A stretch of DNA of 64,000 bases from Garcia nutans (GCA_947685225.1 CANTUV010000024.1:55642001-55706000); one strand, 5' to 3'. Positions 11,883 through 25,300 are shown, numbered from the stretch's first letter. A program made the numbers and translations. Notes: generated by a model from the letters alone, not told the origin.

Positions 11883-12184
11883 TGTAATATCCCAAAATAC
11901 ACCCTAAAAGTTTGGAATAATTATTGTTGTATATGGATTTAATGTGTATGTTTAATGAAAATCAAAAGAAGAGCAACGAATTAATTTAATACCCCAATTT
12001 TGGTGTACATTGGAGTAGTAGTTGTGAGAAGATATGTTGGTAAAATATGTAAGGATAATATGTATATATGGTATTTGGAAAAAATATATGTGAAATATAA
12101 AAGTAATATATATGAGATATACATATACCAACATATACATCACATATACATAATGTATAAAGTTGTGTAGGAAAAGTGAGTTTG

Positions 12185-12185
<1 letters not shown>

Positions 12186-12230
<45 letters not shown>

Positions 12231-12400
12231 GAAAAAGAAGAAAGGAAAGTCAAAGGAAGAAAGTGGTGGTGGAGACTATTTTAGAAATATTAATTATATT
12301 ATTATTATTATTATTATATATATATAGGATAAGTATGAGAAAAAGAAGAAAAGATCTTCTTTCCTTCTTCTTATTATTCTTCTTCTTCTTCTTCTTCTTG

Positions 12401-12433
<33 letters not shown>
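12186..12433. repeat. Microsatellite cluster: (AAT)n, (TTC)n, (GA)n
   Basis: AAT repeats run at 12186-12230, TTC near 12378-12399 and GA near 12404-12433. The same three occur in the 3' LTR (18601-18830) with different lengths: shorter AAT, longer GA. They are the main length difference between the two LTRs. Confidence 0.9.
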
Positions 12434-12439
<6 letters not shown>

Positions 12440-12921
12440 GAGAAAGAGAGGTGATTTTATCTACACATACACCAAATTACTAAGGGTTTTAAGAGATTTG
12501 AAGGTGGAGATTGAAGATTTGGCAAATATTCAAGTAAGTATTCATTTTCTTGTTTTGATTTCTATTTATTGAGATTATATTTGATATGTTTGGTGTGTGA
12601 TGATGATGATAATGAAAGATTGAAGTATATAGATGTGTTGATTTGATTTTTAGATGATGATAAAATGGTTATTTGGAAGGATGATGATGGATTGTTGAGA
12701 TTGTTTAGTAAGGGTTTCATATGAATGAATTGGGGAAATTGAGTAGTTGATATATGGTGATGTATATAATGATTATTATTATGATATATTGAAGTTATAT
12801 AAGCGTTAAATTGATAGGTAATTGATGAATATAACCAAGATGTTGATTAAGGGTGATGAAGTATGAGTTTTGAAGAGTTTGTGTTTTCATGGATGAAGGT
12901 TCAAAATTCATGATTTTTGTC

Positions 12922-13200
12922 TGACACGGCCAGTGACACGGCTATGTGGTTGGGCATGTCAACGGTACTGAGTTTGATGTTCGCGACACGACCATTAACA
13001 CGGCCATGTTACTGAGCGTGTCATAGCTACTATGAGAGATAGTAATTGACACGGCCATGAACAGGCCCGTGTTGTTGGGCGTGTCAATGTTTCTATAAGG
13101 CAGAATGAATGACACGCCCGTGTTACTGAGCGTGTCAAAGCTTCTGTATTATTGGTTTAGGGCACGATCAGGGACACGCCCGTGTTGGTGAGCGTGTCAT
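12922..13200. repeat. GACAC/GTGTC hairpin array, 5' LTR
   Basis: Repeated spaced words such as GACACGGCC, ACACGCCCGTGTT and GAGCGTGTCA. Example of a self-complementary unit: TGACACGC...GCGTGTCA around an ACTGA spacer. The partner array in the 3' LTR has one extra 14-bp piece near 19508. Confidence 0.8.
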
Positions 13201-13909
13201 GTGTTGAGTTTGCCCTAGTTGGTTATCATTCTTATTTTCTTATATGAATAATTACCTTTGGATTAGGTTTTGAAGAGATTGTGTTGCCATAATCCAAGTG
13301 TTGGAGGATTCTTGGAAAGAGGAATTTAGATTTGGTTTGAGTTCTCTAGAGGTAAGTACATACTTACATGGATGCATTCTTTTACATGATTTTGAGACTT
13401 AACACATTTAGTATAAATGTGTTAAGGAATTTACTATATTGTTAATACAATGTGACTAATGTTATTATTTGTATAGTGTGAAAGCTATGATGATCACTCA
13501 AAAAGGTATGTGCAATGCAATTTGTTATGATAAATGTTTTAATGATGAATTGCGTTAATGTGTCTTGAGAAATGATGAAATGTGATGTCATTATGGTTGA
13601 TAATAATGATTGAAATGAAATAAATGGAAATGTTGTCTATATGATGATGAATTCAAGATACATGTGCAATGAAATTGATTATGTATGCTTGAATGATGAA
13701 GTGTTATAATGTGAATTGAGATATGATGAGATGGGAAGCCAATGTGATTGACTATGATGATTCAATTGAAATAAGTGGGGCATGTTTGCCTAGACGGTGA
13801 TGAGAATTGTGAATGAAATTGATAATGAAATAATAAATGAATTGTGTGGCTAATATGTTATTCAATTTCAGAGTTCTGGGTTTGGCGGCATGCCTATAAA
13901 ATGAAAAAG

Positions 13910-14161
13910 GTAACAGTCTTGCCGGGTTGAGGATCTCTTCAATTTGAGTTGAATTGAGGTCCAAGAGACTGGGTCTGTTACACTATGAGAATTATGAATA
14001 TGAAATATATGAAAGGTAACAGTCTTGCCGGGTTGAGGATCTCCTCGATTTAGTCGGGTTGATGGTCCAAGAGACTGGGTCTGTTACTAGTAACAGTCTA
14101 GCCGGGTTAAGGATCTCCTCGAGTTTAGACGGGTTGAGGTCCAAGAGACTGGGTCTGTTAC
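13910..14161 (+). repeat. Three 72-bp units with GTAACAG...CTGTTAC ends
   Basis: Units lie at 13910-13981, 14016-14087 and 14090-14161, each exactly 72 bp. Each contains GCCGGGTTGAGGATCTC and ends CCAAGAGACTGGGTCTGTTAC. The second and third are 2 bp apart. Confidence 0.9.
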
Positions 14162-14950
14162 ACTATCCATGGATAGAGATATTTATATATGATGCCTACG
14201 AGCTTGATGATTATGACTATAGACCAAAGCAGCAACTCTGAACTTTGAATAACATATTAGTGTCTTGTGGGCCCATGTTTGTCTTTGTTTTCAATGTGTT
14301 TTATGAATGTGAAATAGATGAATAATGAGACCTATATTTGCTATTGTTGAATAAGTGATTTATGACTGATGAATTGTGAATAATGAATTAATTGAATAAA
14401 GTAAGAACATGTAATGTTATGAAGTATGATACGTAATATGTGTATGGATATATTCATTGTGAGTATCAATGATAGAATTGTGGTTGGTGTTAATGATATC
14501 TATATATGTATATAATATATGAAATTAGTAGAGATATATGAAATGTGTAGTTAAAAAGGGAAAATGTGATAAGAAACTAATGGTACATGAAGTTAATATA
14601 GATATGTTAGAATTTCTGTAGTGTATGTTTATATTATTTATTTGTGCTACTAAGCTCTCTGGCTTAGCGTGGTTGTGTAATCGCGCAGGTGAGTAGGTGA
14701 TAGATCTAAAGTCAATTGGTATGCCACGAGAAAGGTAAGGGTGTTCTGGGACCAACTAGAAGGTGATGCATGCATGTAAGATTTAATTACGTTGTATTTT
14801 GATAAGTAAAAAGGTATTATTGTTTGGAACACTGATAAAAGTTTTTCATCTGTAACAAAAGGTGACATTCTTATACTTTATATATGTACTGTATGTATGC
14901 TCGGTATGTGTATAGTACTTATATAGAGTATGGGGGTGTTACAATTATTT

Positions 14951-14962
14951 TGGTATCAGAGC
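14951..14962 (+). other. Primer-binding site (initiator tRNA-Met)
   Basis: TGGTATCAGAGC, seven bases after the 5' LTR end, identical to the Tekay element 1 PBS. Confidence 0.93.
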
Positions 14963-17900
14963 TTAGGTTCGAGATTCTCGACGTAAGTGAAATTTAAAAA
15001 AAAAGTTTTGAAAAGCTTAACTAGAATTAAAAAGGAAAAGTTTTGAAATGAAATTTGTAATACATGCATATGCATTAACACCTAGGTTGGTCTCGAACGT
15101 GGCATTATGTGATTTGTGATGTATCTGAATTACATGAGATGAATGATAGTGTGTGAATAAGATTTTATATGAAAGTAAAATTGGAAAAAGAAATGATATG
15201 AAAAATTGGTACAAGTTTAATTGGTAAGTTCAAGAATGGGAGTTTACTTAAGGAAAGTAAATCTTGAAATATTGATTATTGAAAAGTGATTGTAATATAA
15301 AGAAATGAATAAGAGAATAAAGTTGAAAATGATTTGAAAAACAAAATCAAGATTAAAGTATATACTACTTTCTCTATATTTTGAATCTTTTTATAATAGA
15401 GTTTATGTTGGGTTTGCTAGAAAGAAGAAATATTGTTGGATTGTTAATATGGAAGGATATGTTATTAAAATGAAAAGAGTATGGTGGAATAGTGAGTGAG
15501 TTGATTGGTATAGACAAAGTGTGATTATGTAAGGTTTGGGCATATCAAGTTAAGATTTTGTTTAAAAGAAAAAGAGATGATGTTGGTTAAATAAGAAGAC
15601 ATATTGGTGTTGTTTGTATGGTTATGTTAATGCAAACATTGTAATTTCAATGTTAGAAATGTGATATGCTATGAATATTGTGAAAGCTCATGTTAATGGT
15701 GGTAATATGTGATATTTGAGATTTTTGAAATGAGCTTGATAATTGTGAAAATTATATGTTTTGATGTTGCTTTGTGGTATATATAAGATGTTTTTAAAGT
15801 TGATATTAAGAAAAGATGAGTTTGGAAAATTGAAGTTTAAGTGAAGTAGTAAGTTGAAAGTTAAAGTTTTAGTGGAATTTGATAAAGATTATTTGGATAT
15901 TGATGGTTTAATGTATATTCAATACATGAGCTATGTGAAATGAATAATATTGCACATGAAAGTATTATGAATTGAGTAATGTGATTGATAGTATGAGAAT
16001 TTGTTTTGAAGTAAAAAAGAAAGTGAATAAGCAAGTGAAAATGAGTTATTTTAAGTTATTTGAGTAGAAAGGGTAAAAGTGGATATGGAGGTATATTAAA
16101 TGCTTTTAAAGACAAAAGTGAAAGAGATGTCACATTAGGAATGTGACTAAGATGTATGTGAATTGTTATTATAGCTAGAATATATATATATATATATCTT
16201 TATTGTGAGGATAAATACTTTACATCATATTGAAAGAATAAGAATGATAGTGTTCAAAGGAAAGTGACAAACATTAAATTTATATAGAATGTATGAAAAA
16301 GGAAAATAAAATAAGATCGTATAATTAAGTGTATACAAGTATAGGATATGTGAGCTGAGTTTTTCAATATGAATGAAATTATGATACGTAAGAAATGTGA
16401 ATCACATTATGAGGGTGACCTATGAATGTGTATGTGGTATAACTATTGGATTAGCAATATGGAGAATGATATTGCATGTATTAGTGAACTTAAGAAAAAT
16501 TAGGTCATGACGTGAGAGCAAACTAGATAAATTATATGACGGAATTGAGAGTAAGAATAGATTCGTGTAATATTGGACAGTGAAATTGTTATGAGGATTA
16601 TTGAATTTGATGATCATATGATATTTAGAATCCCAAAGTATTCACATATGAAAAAGTTCTATGTATTTGTATATTATAAGAGATTGTGAATGGATTAGAA
16701 ATGGAGTGACAAACAGAAATTGTGTAAGAACTGCATATGATTGAATATGTATATAGTAAGAAATGTTCATAGTAATATTGTTGAAACATGAATTAAGTTG
16801 ATGAAGATCATATAATCGAGTGCAAGTTGGTTTGAAACGGAGTTGGAATGTGTTAACTTCTGGTATAGCAAAAGTTTAAAGAATGAACATGAAATTCTTG
16901 TGATCTAATTTAGTTTTGCAATTGGAAAAGTTGGAAACAGAATAATAAAGGAACCATATGGATTTATAAGTTTCAAACATGACCCTTAATCTTTTATAAT
17001 CCTATGATTTGTTTAGTATATTTTGGTTGATTAGTTTTGTTATCCATAGACTTGGGACCTAAGATAATATGATTATAGTAAACATTTGATGAGATGGATA
17101 ATTATGTTTTTAGAAAACATGTTTAAGAGTTATGACTGGTAACGTTATACTTCATCATTTTATGTTAGAAATTTGGTTAATTATAAAAAAAAATTACAAA
17201 ATGTGACTGAAAGTTATACTGAATATGTTTATAGTATAAAGTGAGTAAGTGTATGAACTTAAGGTTTAAGTGAGTGATTTATGGATAGTAAATATGGTAT
17301 GAGATTTTCATGAAGATTGGTGGAAATTATACTAAGATAATAGAAAATAAACTATATGTATATTGAAGGATAACTTGGAATGATTTGTTATTCTGATAAT
17401 TTGACTGAATATGGATCTAAAGAGATTAGGATTTGAATATAAGTTTGATCTAATGGAATTAGGTTATATATATAATGTAAGATCTAATGATAAGTTTAAA
17501 TAAGTTTGTTGGTTTGGATTGAACAAGATGGAAATGTGAGAATTTTGTGACAGATAGATCAATTGATCTAGATTCTATGAAGATTATGAATCATTATTGA
17601 GATTTAATATGTATAGTTGTACTAAGAGTATAATAATTTACATGATAATGTATATGATGTAAAATTCTAAATTGTGAATGGACATGAATGAATGGAGTTA
17701 TATCAGTTGTAAATAATGATAAAAGGGAAAAGATTGATTTTCTATAAAATAAGTTGAAAGGCATTATATTAATAGGTAAGTTAAGTGAAAAGCATGCTAA
17801 AGAAGGAATTCGGTGTGTGAAAAATAAGGTTCTTGTTATCAATTAAGGTTTGATTAACGTCTATTTTGTAAGTGAGTGTAATGACGGGATAATCTATAGT

Positions 17901-18280
17901 AAGATATAAATCAATGATTTTTTTAGGTTAAAGTTAAGAGAGTAATTATAAAGAGATGAAGGAACAAAATATTTTAAATATAAAGATTGGATGAAGTATA
18001 AATGTATTATAAGACGATCTGATTTTTGTATAAAGGTAAATTTATTGGGAATGTGAAGAATTATCTTGATTGCTTTGTTGAGAAAGTAATAAGATATATA
18101 AATATATATAATGATGAATTATGAATTTAGATAAGATGAGCGACTCTAAGGGGGAGAGTTGAAGTTATATGATTGGATGACATAATAACTCAATGATGTA
18201 CTGAACATTATATGAAAGTTAAGATGGTATTTTGTTAAGAATAGATTGTTACTGTACCAGATAATTTCGAGGACGAAATT
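14963..18280. other. Non-coding internal region of the non-coding element
   Basis: 3.3 kb of strongly AT-rich DNA with no open frame above about 85 codons and no gag or pol motif on either strand. The sequence is not obviously a decayed copy of the Tekay coding region. A second AAGGGGGAGAG tract lies at about 18149-18159, 130 bp before the one next to the LTR. Confidence 0.75.
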
Positions 18281-18284
18281 ATTT

Positions 18285-18296
18285 AAGGGGGAGAGA
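18285..18296 (+). other. Polypurine tract
   Basis: AAGGGGGAGAGA directly before the 3' LTR start at 18299, preceded by TTCGAGGACGAAATT, a block often seen at the 3' end of Tekay-type elements. It primes plus-strand DNA synthesis. Confidence 0.9.
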
Positions 18297-18298
18297 AT

Positions 18299-18600
18299 TG
18301 TAATATCCCAAAATACACTCTAAAAGTTTGGAATAATTATTGTTGTATATGGATTTAATGTGTATGTTTAATGAAAATCAAAAGAAGAGCAACGAATTAA
18401 TTTAATACCCCGATTTTGGTGTACATTGGAGTAGTAGTTGTGAGAAGATATGTTGGTAAAATATGTAAGGATAATATGTATATATGGTATTTGGAAAAAA
18501 TATATGGGAAATATAAAAGTAATATATATGAGATATACATATACCAACATATACATCACATATACATAATGTATAAAGTTGTGTAGGAAAAGTGAGTTTG

Positions 18601-18631
<31 letters not shown>

Positions 18632-18788
18632 GAAAAAGAAGAAAGGAAAGTCAAAGGAAGAAAGTGGTGGTGGAGACTATTTTAGAAATATTAATTATAT
18701 TATTATTATATATATATAGAGGATAAGTATGAGAAAAAGAAGAAAAGATCTTCTTTCCTTCTTCTTCTTCTTCTTCTTCTTCTTCTTG

Positions 18789-18835
<47 letters not shown>

Positions 18836-21349
18836 GAAAGAGAGGTGATTTTATCTACACATACACCAAATTACTAAGGGTTTTAAGAGATTTGAAGGTG
18901 GAGATTGAAGATTTGGCAAATATTCAAGTAAGTATTCATTTTCTTGTTTTAATTTCTATTGATTGAGATTATATTTGATATGGTTGGAGTGTGATGATGA
19001 TGATAATGAAAGATTGAAGTATATAGATGTGTTGATTTGATTTTTAGATGATGATAAAATTGTTATTTGGAAGGATGATGATGGATTGTTGAGATTGTTT
19101 AGTAAGGGTTTCATATGAATGAATTGGGGAAATTGAGTAGTTGATATATGGTGATGTATATAATGATTATTATTATGATATATTGAAGTTATATAAGTGT
19201 TAAATTGATAGGTAATTGATGAATATAACCAAGATGTTGATTAAGGGTGATGAAGTATGAGTTTTGAAGTGTTTGTGTTTTCATGGATGAAGGTTCGAAA
19301 TTCATGATTTTTTGTCTGACACGGCCAGTGACACAGCCGTGTGGTTGGGCGTGTCAACGGTACTGAGTTTGATGCTCGCGACACGACCATTAACACGGCC
19401 ATGTTACTGAGCGTGTCATAGCTACTGTGAGAGATAGTAATTGACACGGCCATGAACATGCCCGTGTTGTTGGGCGTGTCAATGTTTCTGTAAGGCAGAA
19501 TGAATGACACGTCCAGTGACACGCCCGTGTTACTGAGCGTGTCAAAGCTTCTGTATTATTGGTTTAGGGCACGATCAGGGACACGCCCGTGTTGGTGAGC
19601 GTGTCATATGTTGAGTTTGCCCTAGTTGGTTATCATTCTTATTTTCTTATATGAATAATTACCTTTGGATTAGGTTTTGAAGAGATTGTGTTGCCATAAT
19701 CCAAGTGTTGGAGGATTCTTGGAAAGAGGAATTTAGATTTGGTGTGAGTTCTCTAGAGGTAAGTACATACTTACATGGATGCATTCTTTTACATGATTTT
19801 GAGACTTAACACATTTAGTATAAATGTGTTAAGGAATTTACTATATTGTTAATACAATGTGACGAATGTTATTATTTGTATAGTGTGAAAGCTATCTTGA
19901 TCACTCAAAAAGGTATGTGCAATGCAATTTGTTATGATAAATGTTTTAATGATGAATTGCGTTAATGTGTCTTGAGAAATGATGAAATGTGATGTCATTA
20001 TGGTTGATAATAATGATTGAAATGAAATAAATGGAAATGTTGTCTATATGACGATGAATTCAAGATACATGTGCAATGAAATTGATTATGTATGCTTGAA
20101 TGATGAAGTGTTATAATGTGAATTGAGATATGATGAGATGTGAAGCCAATGTGATTGACTATGATGATTCAATTGAAATAAGTGGGGCATGTTTGCCTAG
20201 ACGGTGAAGAGAATTGTGAATGAAATTGATAATGAAATAATAAATGAATTGTGTGGCTAATATGTTATTCAATTTCAGAGTTCTGGGTTTGGCGGCATGC
20301 CTATAAAATGAAAAAGGTAACAGTCTTGCCGGGTTGAGGATCTCTTCAATTTGAGTTGAATAGAGGTCCAAGAGACTGGGTCTGTTACACTATGAGAATT
20401 ATGAATATGAAATATATGAAAGGTAACAGTCTTGCCGGGTTGAGGATCTCCTCGATTTAGTCGGGTTGATGGTCCAAGAGACTGGGTCTGTTACTAGTAA
20501 CAGTCTAGCCGGGTTAAGGATCTCCTCGAGTTTAGACGGGTTGAGGTCCAAGAGACTGGGTCTGTTACACTATCCATGGATAGAGATATTTATATATGAT
20601 GCCTACGGGCTTGATGATTATGATTATAGGCCAAAGCAGCAACTCTGAACTTTGAATAACATATTAGTGTCTTGTGGGCCCATGTTTGTCTTTGTTTTCA
20701 ATGTGTTTTATGAATGTGAAATAGATGAATAATGAGACCTATATTTGCTATTGTTGAATAAGTGATTTATGACTGGTGAATTGTGAATAATGAATTAATT
20801 GAATAAAGTAAGAACATGTAATGTTATGAAGTATGATACGTAATGTGTATGGATATATTCATTGTGAGTATCAATGATAGAATTGTGGTTGGTGTTAATG
20901 ATATGTATATATGTATATAATATATGAAATTAGTAGAGATATGTGAAAAGTGTAGTTAAAAAGGGAAAATGTGATAAGAAACTAATGGTACATGAAGTTA
21001 ATATATATATGTTAGAATTTCTGTAGTGTATGTTTATATTATTTATTTGTGCTACTAAGCTCTCTGGCTTAGCATAGTTGTGTAATCGCACAGGTGAGTA
21101 GGTGATAGATCTAAAGTCAATCGGTATGCCACGAGAAAGGTAAGGGTGTTCTGGGACCAACTAGAAGGTGATGCATGCATGTAAGATTTAATTACGTTGT
21201 ATTTTGATAAGTAAAAAGGTATTATTGTTTGGAACACTGATAAAAATTTTTCATCTGTAACAAAAGGTGACATTCTTATACTTTATATATGTACTGTATG
21301 TATGCTCGGTATATGTATAGTACTTATATAGAGTATGGGGGGTGTTACA
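18299..21349 (+). mobile_element. 3' LTR of the non-coding element
   Basis: 3051 bp, TGTAATATCCC to GGGGGGTGTTACA. It is nearly identical to the 5' LTR. The 72-bp units are at 20317-20388, 20423-20494 and 20497-20568. The hairpin array is at 19317-19606. Confidence 0.95.
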
Positions 21350-21354
21350 ACTAG
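21350..21354. other. Right target-site duplication ACTAG
   Basis: Identical to 11878-11882. The Tat internal sequence then continues as GGTTGTTATGTTGTAG, matching 50400 onward. Confidence 0.95.
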
Positions 21355-22305
21355 GGTTGTTATGTTGTAGATATGTTAATTTGGAAAAAATCAAGTCCTG
21401 AGGTACATTGACATTAATCTGGCAAAGCCAACATTTGATTTCAAATTCAAAAAATAAAATAAAATGAAATAAAATAAAATAAATTACAAAGACTTCAAGT
21501 TAAAGGGAGTATGTTGAACTATCAAACCTCGAAGGACACATTGGGCAAAGAAAATAGTTACTGGCAAGGTCATGAAGAAGCTACCGACTGACATATTGAA
21601 TCATGATTTGAAATGAATGTATCTCTGCTGTTTGGGGCCTCCATTATTCATATTTTCAACATCTTAAAGATAAAAGCCATAAATGTGGGGCACTGTGTCA
21701 TTCTAATGCAAGACCTAAATGAGCATCTGAAAGGAACCAAAGAGAACACTTCTGCTAATCACCTCGGTCTGTGAGTCGATGGAACCACTGTAAGTGTTAT
21801 TCATGCATATCATGCATACATGAGCATATCACATTGCTTTTTCTTGTATTGTATTGTCTATCCTTTGTCAAGGTGAACAACAAACACCTTGTGAAGTAAA
21901 CAATCAAAAGAAGATATCAAATCAAGGGGACATAGAAGGCCTATTACAAGAGAAAGTTCCAGTAATTTGCAAAGAGAAGAAATGCGTGCTTGTGCGAAGA
22001 ACTAGACAACAAAAATATCAATCAAAGCCTGCATGAGAAGAATTATTGGTTTGGGCCTACACAGGGGGCAAAGTTTCTCCTTTTCAATTTTTTGAGTTTA
22101 TATATAAAATATTTTCAAACTCACTTGCAAATATTTCACCACGCAGGGGGTAGGAGAAGATATGAGAGCCAACTAAAAATTGCTGAATTTTTGCAAAAGG
22201 GAAGAACAAAAGAATGGAACATTAGAACTATCAAATGAATGAAAATGCAAAAGATAAAAGATCAGTCCAACTAGAAGAGCTGAAGCCAATATAGGACAAA
22301 TCTCT
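21355..22305 (+). other. Tat element 1 internal non-coding region
   Basis: Aligns along its length with 50400-51330 of the gag-only Tat element, including the stretch around GGTGAACAACAAACACC and the ACGCAGGGGG block near 22142. The short open frames here are not conserved in the other copies. No domain is recognised. Confidence 0.75.
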
Positions 22306-25300
22306 AAGGATGAAGATCCACTTTCAAGGGTGAAGACCCGATTTCCAAGGATGATGATCCAGCTAAAAGGATGAAGATCCACTTTCAAGGGTGAAGACCC
22401 GATTTCTAAGGATGAAGATCCATTTTCAAAGGTGAAGACCATATTCCAAGGATGAAGATCCAATTTCAAAGGGCGAAGACCCAAAGTTTAAAGGATGAAG
22501 ATTCATTTTCAACGGTAAAAACCGATCACCAACGATGAAGATCCATTTACAAAGGTGAAGGCCTGATCTACAAGGATAAAGATCCATTTTTCAAGGGTAA
22601 AGACCTGATTTCTAATGGATAAAGATCCATTTTTCAAGGGTAAAGGCTCGAATTCCAATGGATAACGATCCATATTTCAAGGGGAAAGGCCCGATTTCCA
22701 ATCGATAAAGATCCATGTGTCAAGGGTAAAGACTCGATTTTTAATGGATAAAGATCCATATTTCAAGGGTAAAGACCCGATTTCCAATGGATAAAGACCC
22801 ATATTTCAAAGGGTAAAGACCCAAAGACCGAAGGATAAAGATCCTTGTTTCAAGGCTAAAGACCCGATTTCCAATAGATAAAGATCCATATTTCGAGGGC
22901 AAAGACCCAATTTTCAAAGGATAAAGATCCATGTTGCTAGTGTAAAAGACTCAATTTCCAATTGATAAAGATCAATATTTCAAGGGTAAAGACCCGAATT
23001 CTAATGGATAAAGATCCATTTTTCAAGGGCAAAGACCTGATTTCCAATGGATAAAGATCCATGTTTCAAGGGTAAAGACCCGATTTTCAATGGATAAAGA
23101 TACATATTTCAAGGGTAAAAACCCAAAGTCCGAAGGATAAAGATCCTTGTTTCAAGGGTAAAGACCCGATTTCCAATGGAAAAAGAAGCATATTTCAAGG
23201 GTAAAGACCCGATTTCTAATGGATACAGATCCATTTTTCAAGGTAAAGACCCAATTTCCAATGGATAAAGATCCATATTTCAAGGGTAAAGGCCTAGTTT
23301 CCAATGGATAAAGATACATGTGTCAATGGTAAAGACCCGATTTTCAATGTATAAAGATCCATATTTCAAGGGTAAAGACCCAATTTCCAATGGATAAAGA
23401 TCCATATTTCAAAGGTTAAAGACCTAAAGTCTGAAGGATAAAGATCCTTGTTTCAAGGGTAAAGACCCGATTTCCAATGAATAAAGATACATATTTCGAG
23501 GGCAAAGACCTGATTTTCAATGGACAAAGATCCATGTTTCAAGGATAAAGGCCCGATTTCCAATGGATAAAGATCCATGTTTCCAGGGTAAAGACCCGAT
23601 TTCTAATGGATAAAGATCCATTTTTCAAGGGTAAAGCCCCGATTTCTATTGGATAAAGATCAATGTTTCAAGGGTAAAGAGCCAATTTCCAAAGTATAAA
23701 GATCCATATTTCAAGGGTAAAGACCCAATTTCCAATGGATAAAGATCCATATTTCAAAAGGTAAAGACCCAAAGTTCGAAGGATAAAGTTCCTTGTTTCA
23801 AGGGTAAAGACCTGATTTCTAATGGATAAAGATCCATATTTCAAGGGCAAAGACCCGATTTCTAATGGATAAAGATCCAATTTTCAAGGGTAAAGACCCG
23901 ATTTCCAATGTGATAAAGATCCATGTTTCAAGGGTAAAGGCCCGATTTAAAATGGATACAGATCCATATTTCAACGGTAAAGGCTCGATTTTCCAATGGA
24001 TAAAGATCCATGTGTCAAGGGTAAAGACCCGATTTTAAATGGATAAAGATCCATATTTCAAGGGTAAAGAGCCGATTTACAATGCATAAAGATCCATATT
24101 TCAAAGGGTAAAGAGCCAAAGTCCAAAGTATAAAGAACCTTGTTTCAAGGGTAAAGACCCGATTTCCAATGGATAAAGATCCATATGTCGAGGACAAAGA
24201 CCTGATTTTCAATGGATAAAGAACAATGTTGCTAGTGTAAAAGACCCGATTTCCAATTGATAATGATCCATATTTCAAGGGTAAAGACCCGATTTCTAAT
24301 GGATAAAGATCCATTTTTCAAGGGCAAAGACTCGATTTCCAATGGATAAAGATCCATGTTTCAAGGGTAAAGACCCGATTTTCAATGGATAAAGATCCAT
24401 ATTTCAAGGGTAAAGATCCGATTTCCAATGGATAAAGATCCATATTTCAAAGGGTAAAGACCCAAAGTCCGAAGGATAATGATCCTTGTTTCAAGGGTAA
24501 AGACCCGACTTCCAATGGAAAAAGAACCATATTTCAAGGGTAAAGACCCGATTTCTAATGGATAAAGATCCATTTTACAAGGTAAAGTCCCAATTTCCAA
24601 TGGATAAAGATCCATATTTCAAGGGTGAAGGCCTAGTTTCCAATGAATAAAGATCCATGTGTCAAAGGTAAAGACCCGATTTTCAATGAATAATGATCCA
24701 TATTTCAAGGGTAAAGACCCGATTTCCAATGGATAAAGATCCATATGTCAAAGGTTAAAGACCTAAAGTCCGAAGGATAAAGATCCTTGTTTCAAGGGTA
24801 AAGACCCGATTTCCAGTGTATAAAGATACATATTTAGAGGGCAAAGACATGATTTTCAATGGATAAAGATCCATGTTTCAAGGGTAAAGGCCCAATTTCC
24901 AATGGACAAAGATCCATGTTTCAAGGGTAAAGACCCGATTTCTAATGGATAAAGATTAATTTTTCAAGGGTAAGGACCCGATTTCCATTGGATAAAGATC
25001 AATTTTTCAAGGGTAAAGAGCCAATTTCCAATGTATAAAGATCCATATTTCAAGGGTAAAGACCCAATTTCCAATGGATAAAGATCCATATTTCAAAGGG
25101 TAAAGACCCAAAGTTCGAAGGATAAAGATCCTTATTTCAAGGGTAAAGACCCGATTTCCAATGGATAAAGATCCATATTTTAAGGGCAAAGACACGATTT
25201 CTAATGGATAAAGATGCATTTTTCAAGGGTAAAGACCCGATTTCCAATGGATAAAGATCCATGTTTCAAGGGTAAAGGCCCGATTTCAAATGGGTAAAGA

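Larger units (their letters stand above)
11883..14943 (+). mobile_element. 5' LTR of the non-coding element
   Basis: 3061 bp, TGTAATATCCC to GGGGGTGTTACA. It includes an (AAT)n run (12186-12230), a TTC run (about 12378-12399), a GA run (about 12404-12433), the GACAC hairpin array (12922-13200) and three 72-bp units (13910-14161). Confidence 0.95.
11883..21349 (+). mobile_element. Complete non-coding LTR retrotransposon (LARD type) with Tekay LTRs
   Basis: 9467 bp. It has a 5' LTR (11883-14943), PBS, a 3355-bp internal region without recognisable protein, a polypurine tract and a 3' LTR (18299-21349), flanked by the perfect 5-bp repeat ACTAG. LTR ends, PBS and polypurine tract are those of Tekay elements, and the LTR shares the 72-bp units and hairpin array with Tekay element 1. 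Large LTRs around a non-coding core define LARDs (large retrotransposon derivatives), which must borrow proteins from an autonomous partner, here presumably Tekay. The two LTRs differ only by scattered substitutions and microsatellite lengths, so the insertion is recent relative to the rest of the window. Confidence 0.93.

Noticed and set aside
12176..12436. Poly-Asn open frame with Phe and Glu-Arg runs
   Set aside because: Pure translation of AAT, TTC and GA microsatellites.
14963..18280. Decayed gag-pol in the non-coding element's internal region
   Set aside because: I looked for the Tekay motifs (KYPLPRID, FxDD, VVADALS, zinc knuckle) on both strands and saw none. The length is also too short for a full gag-pol.
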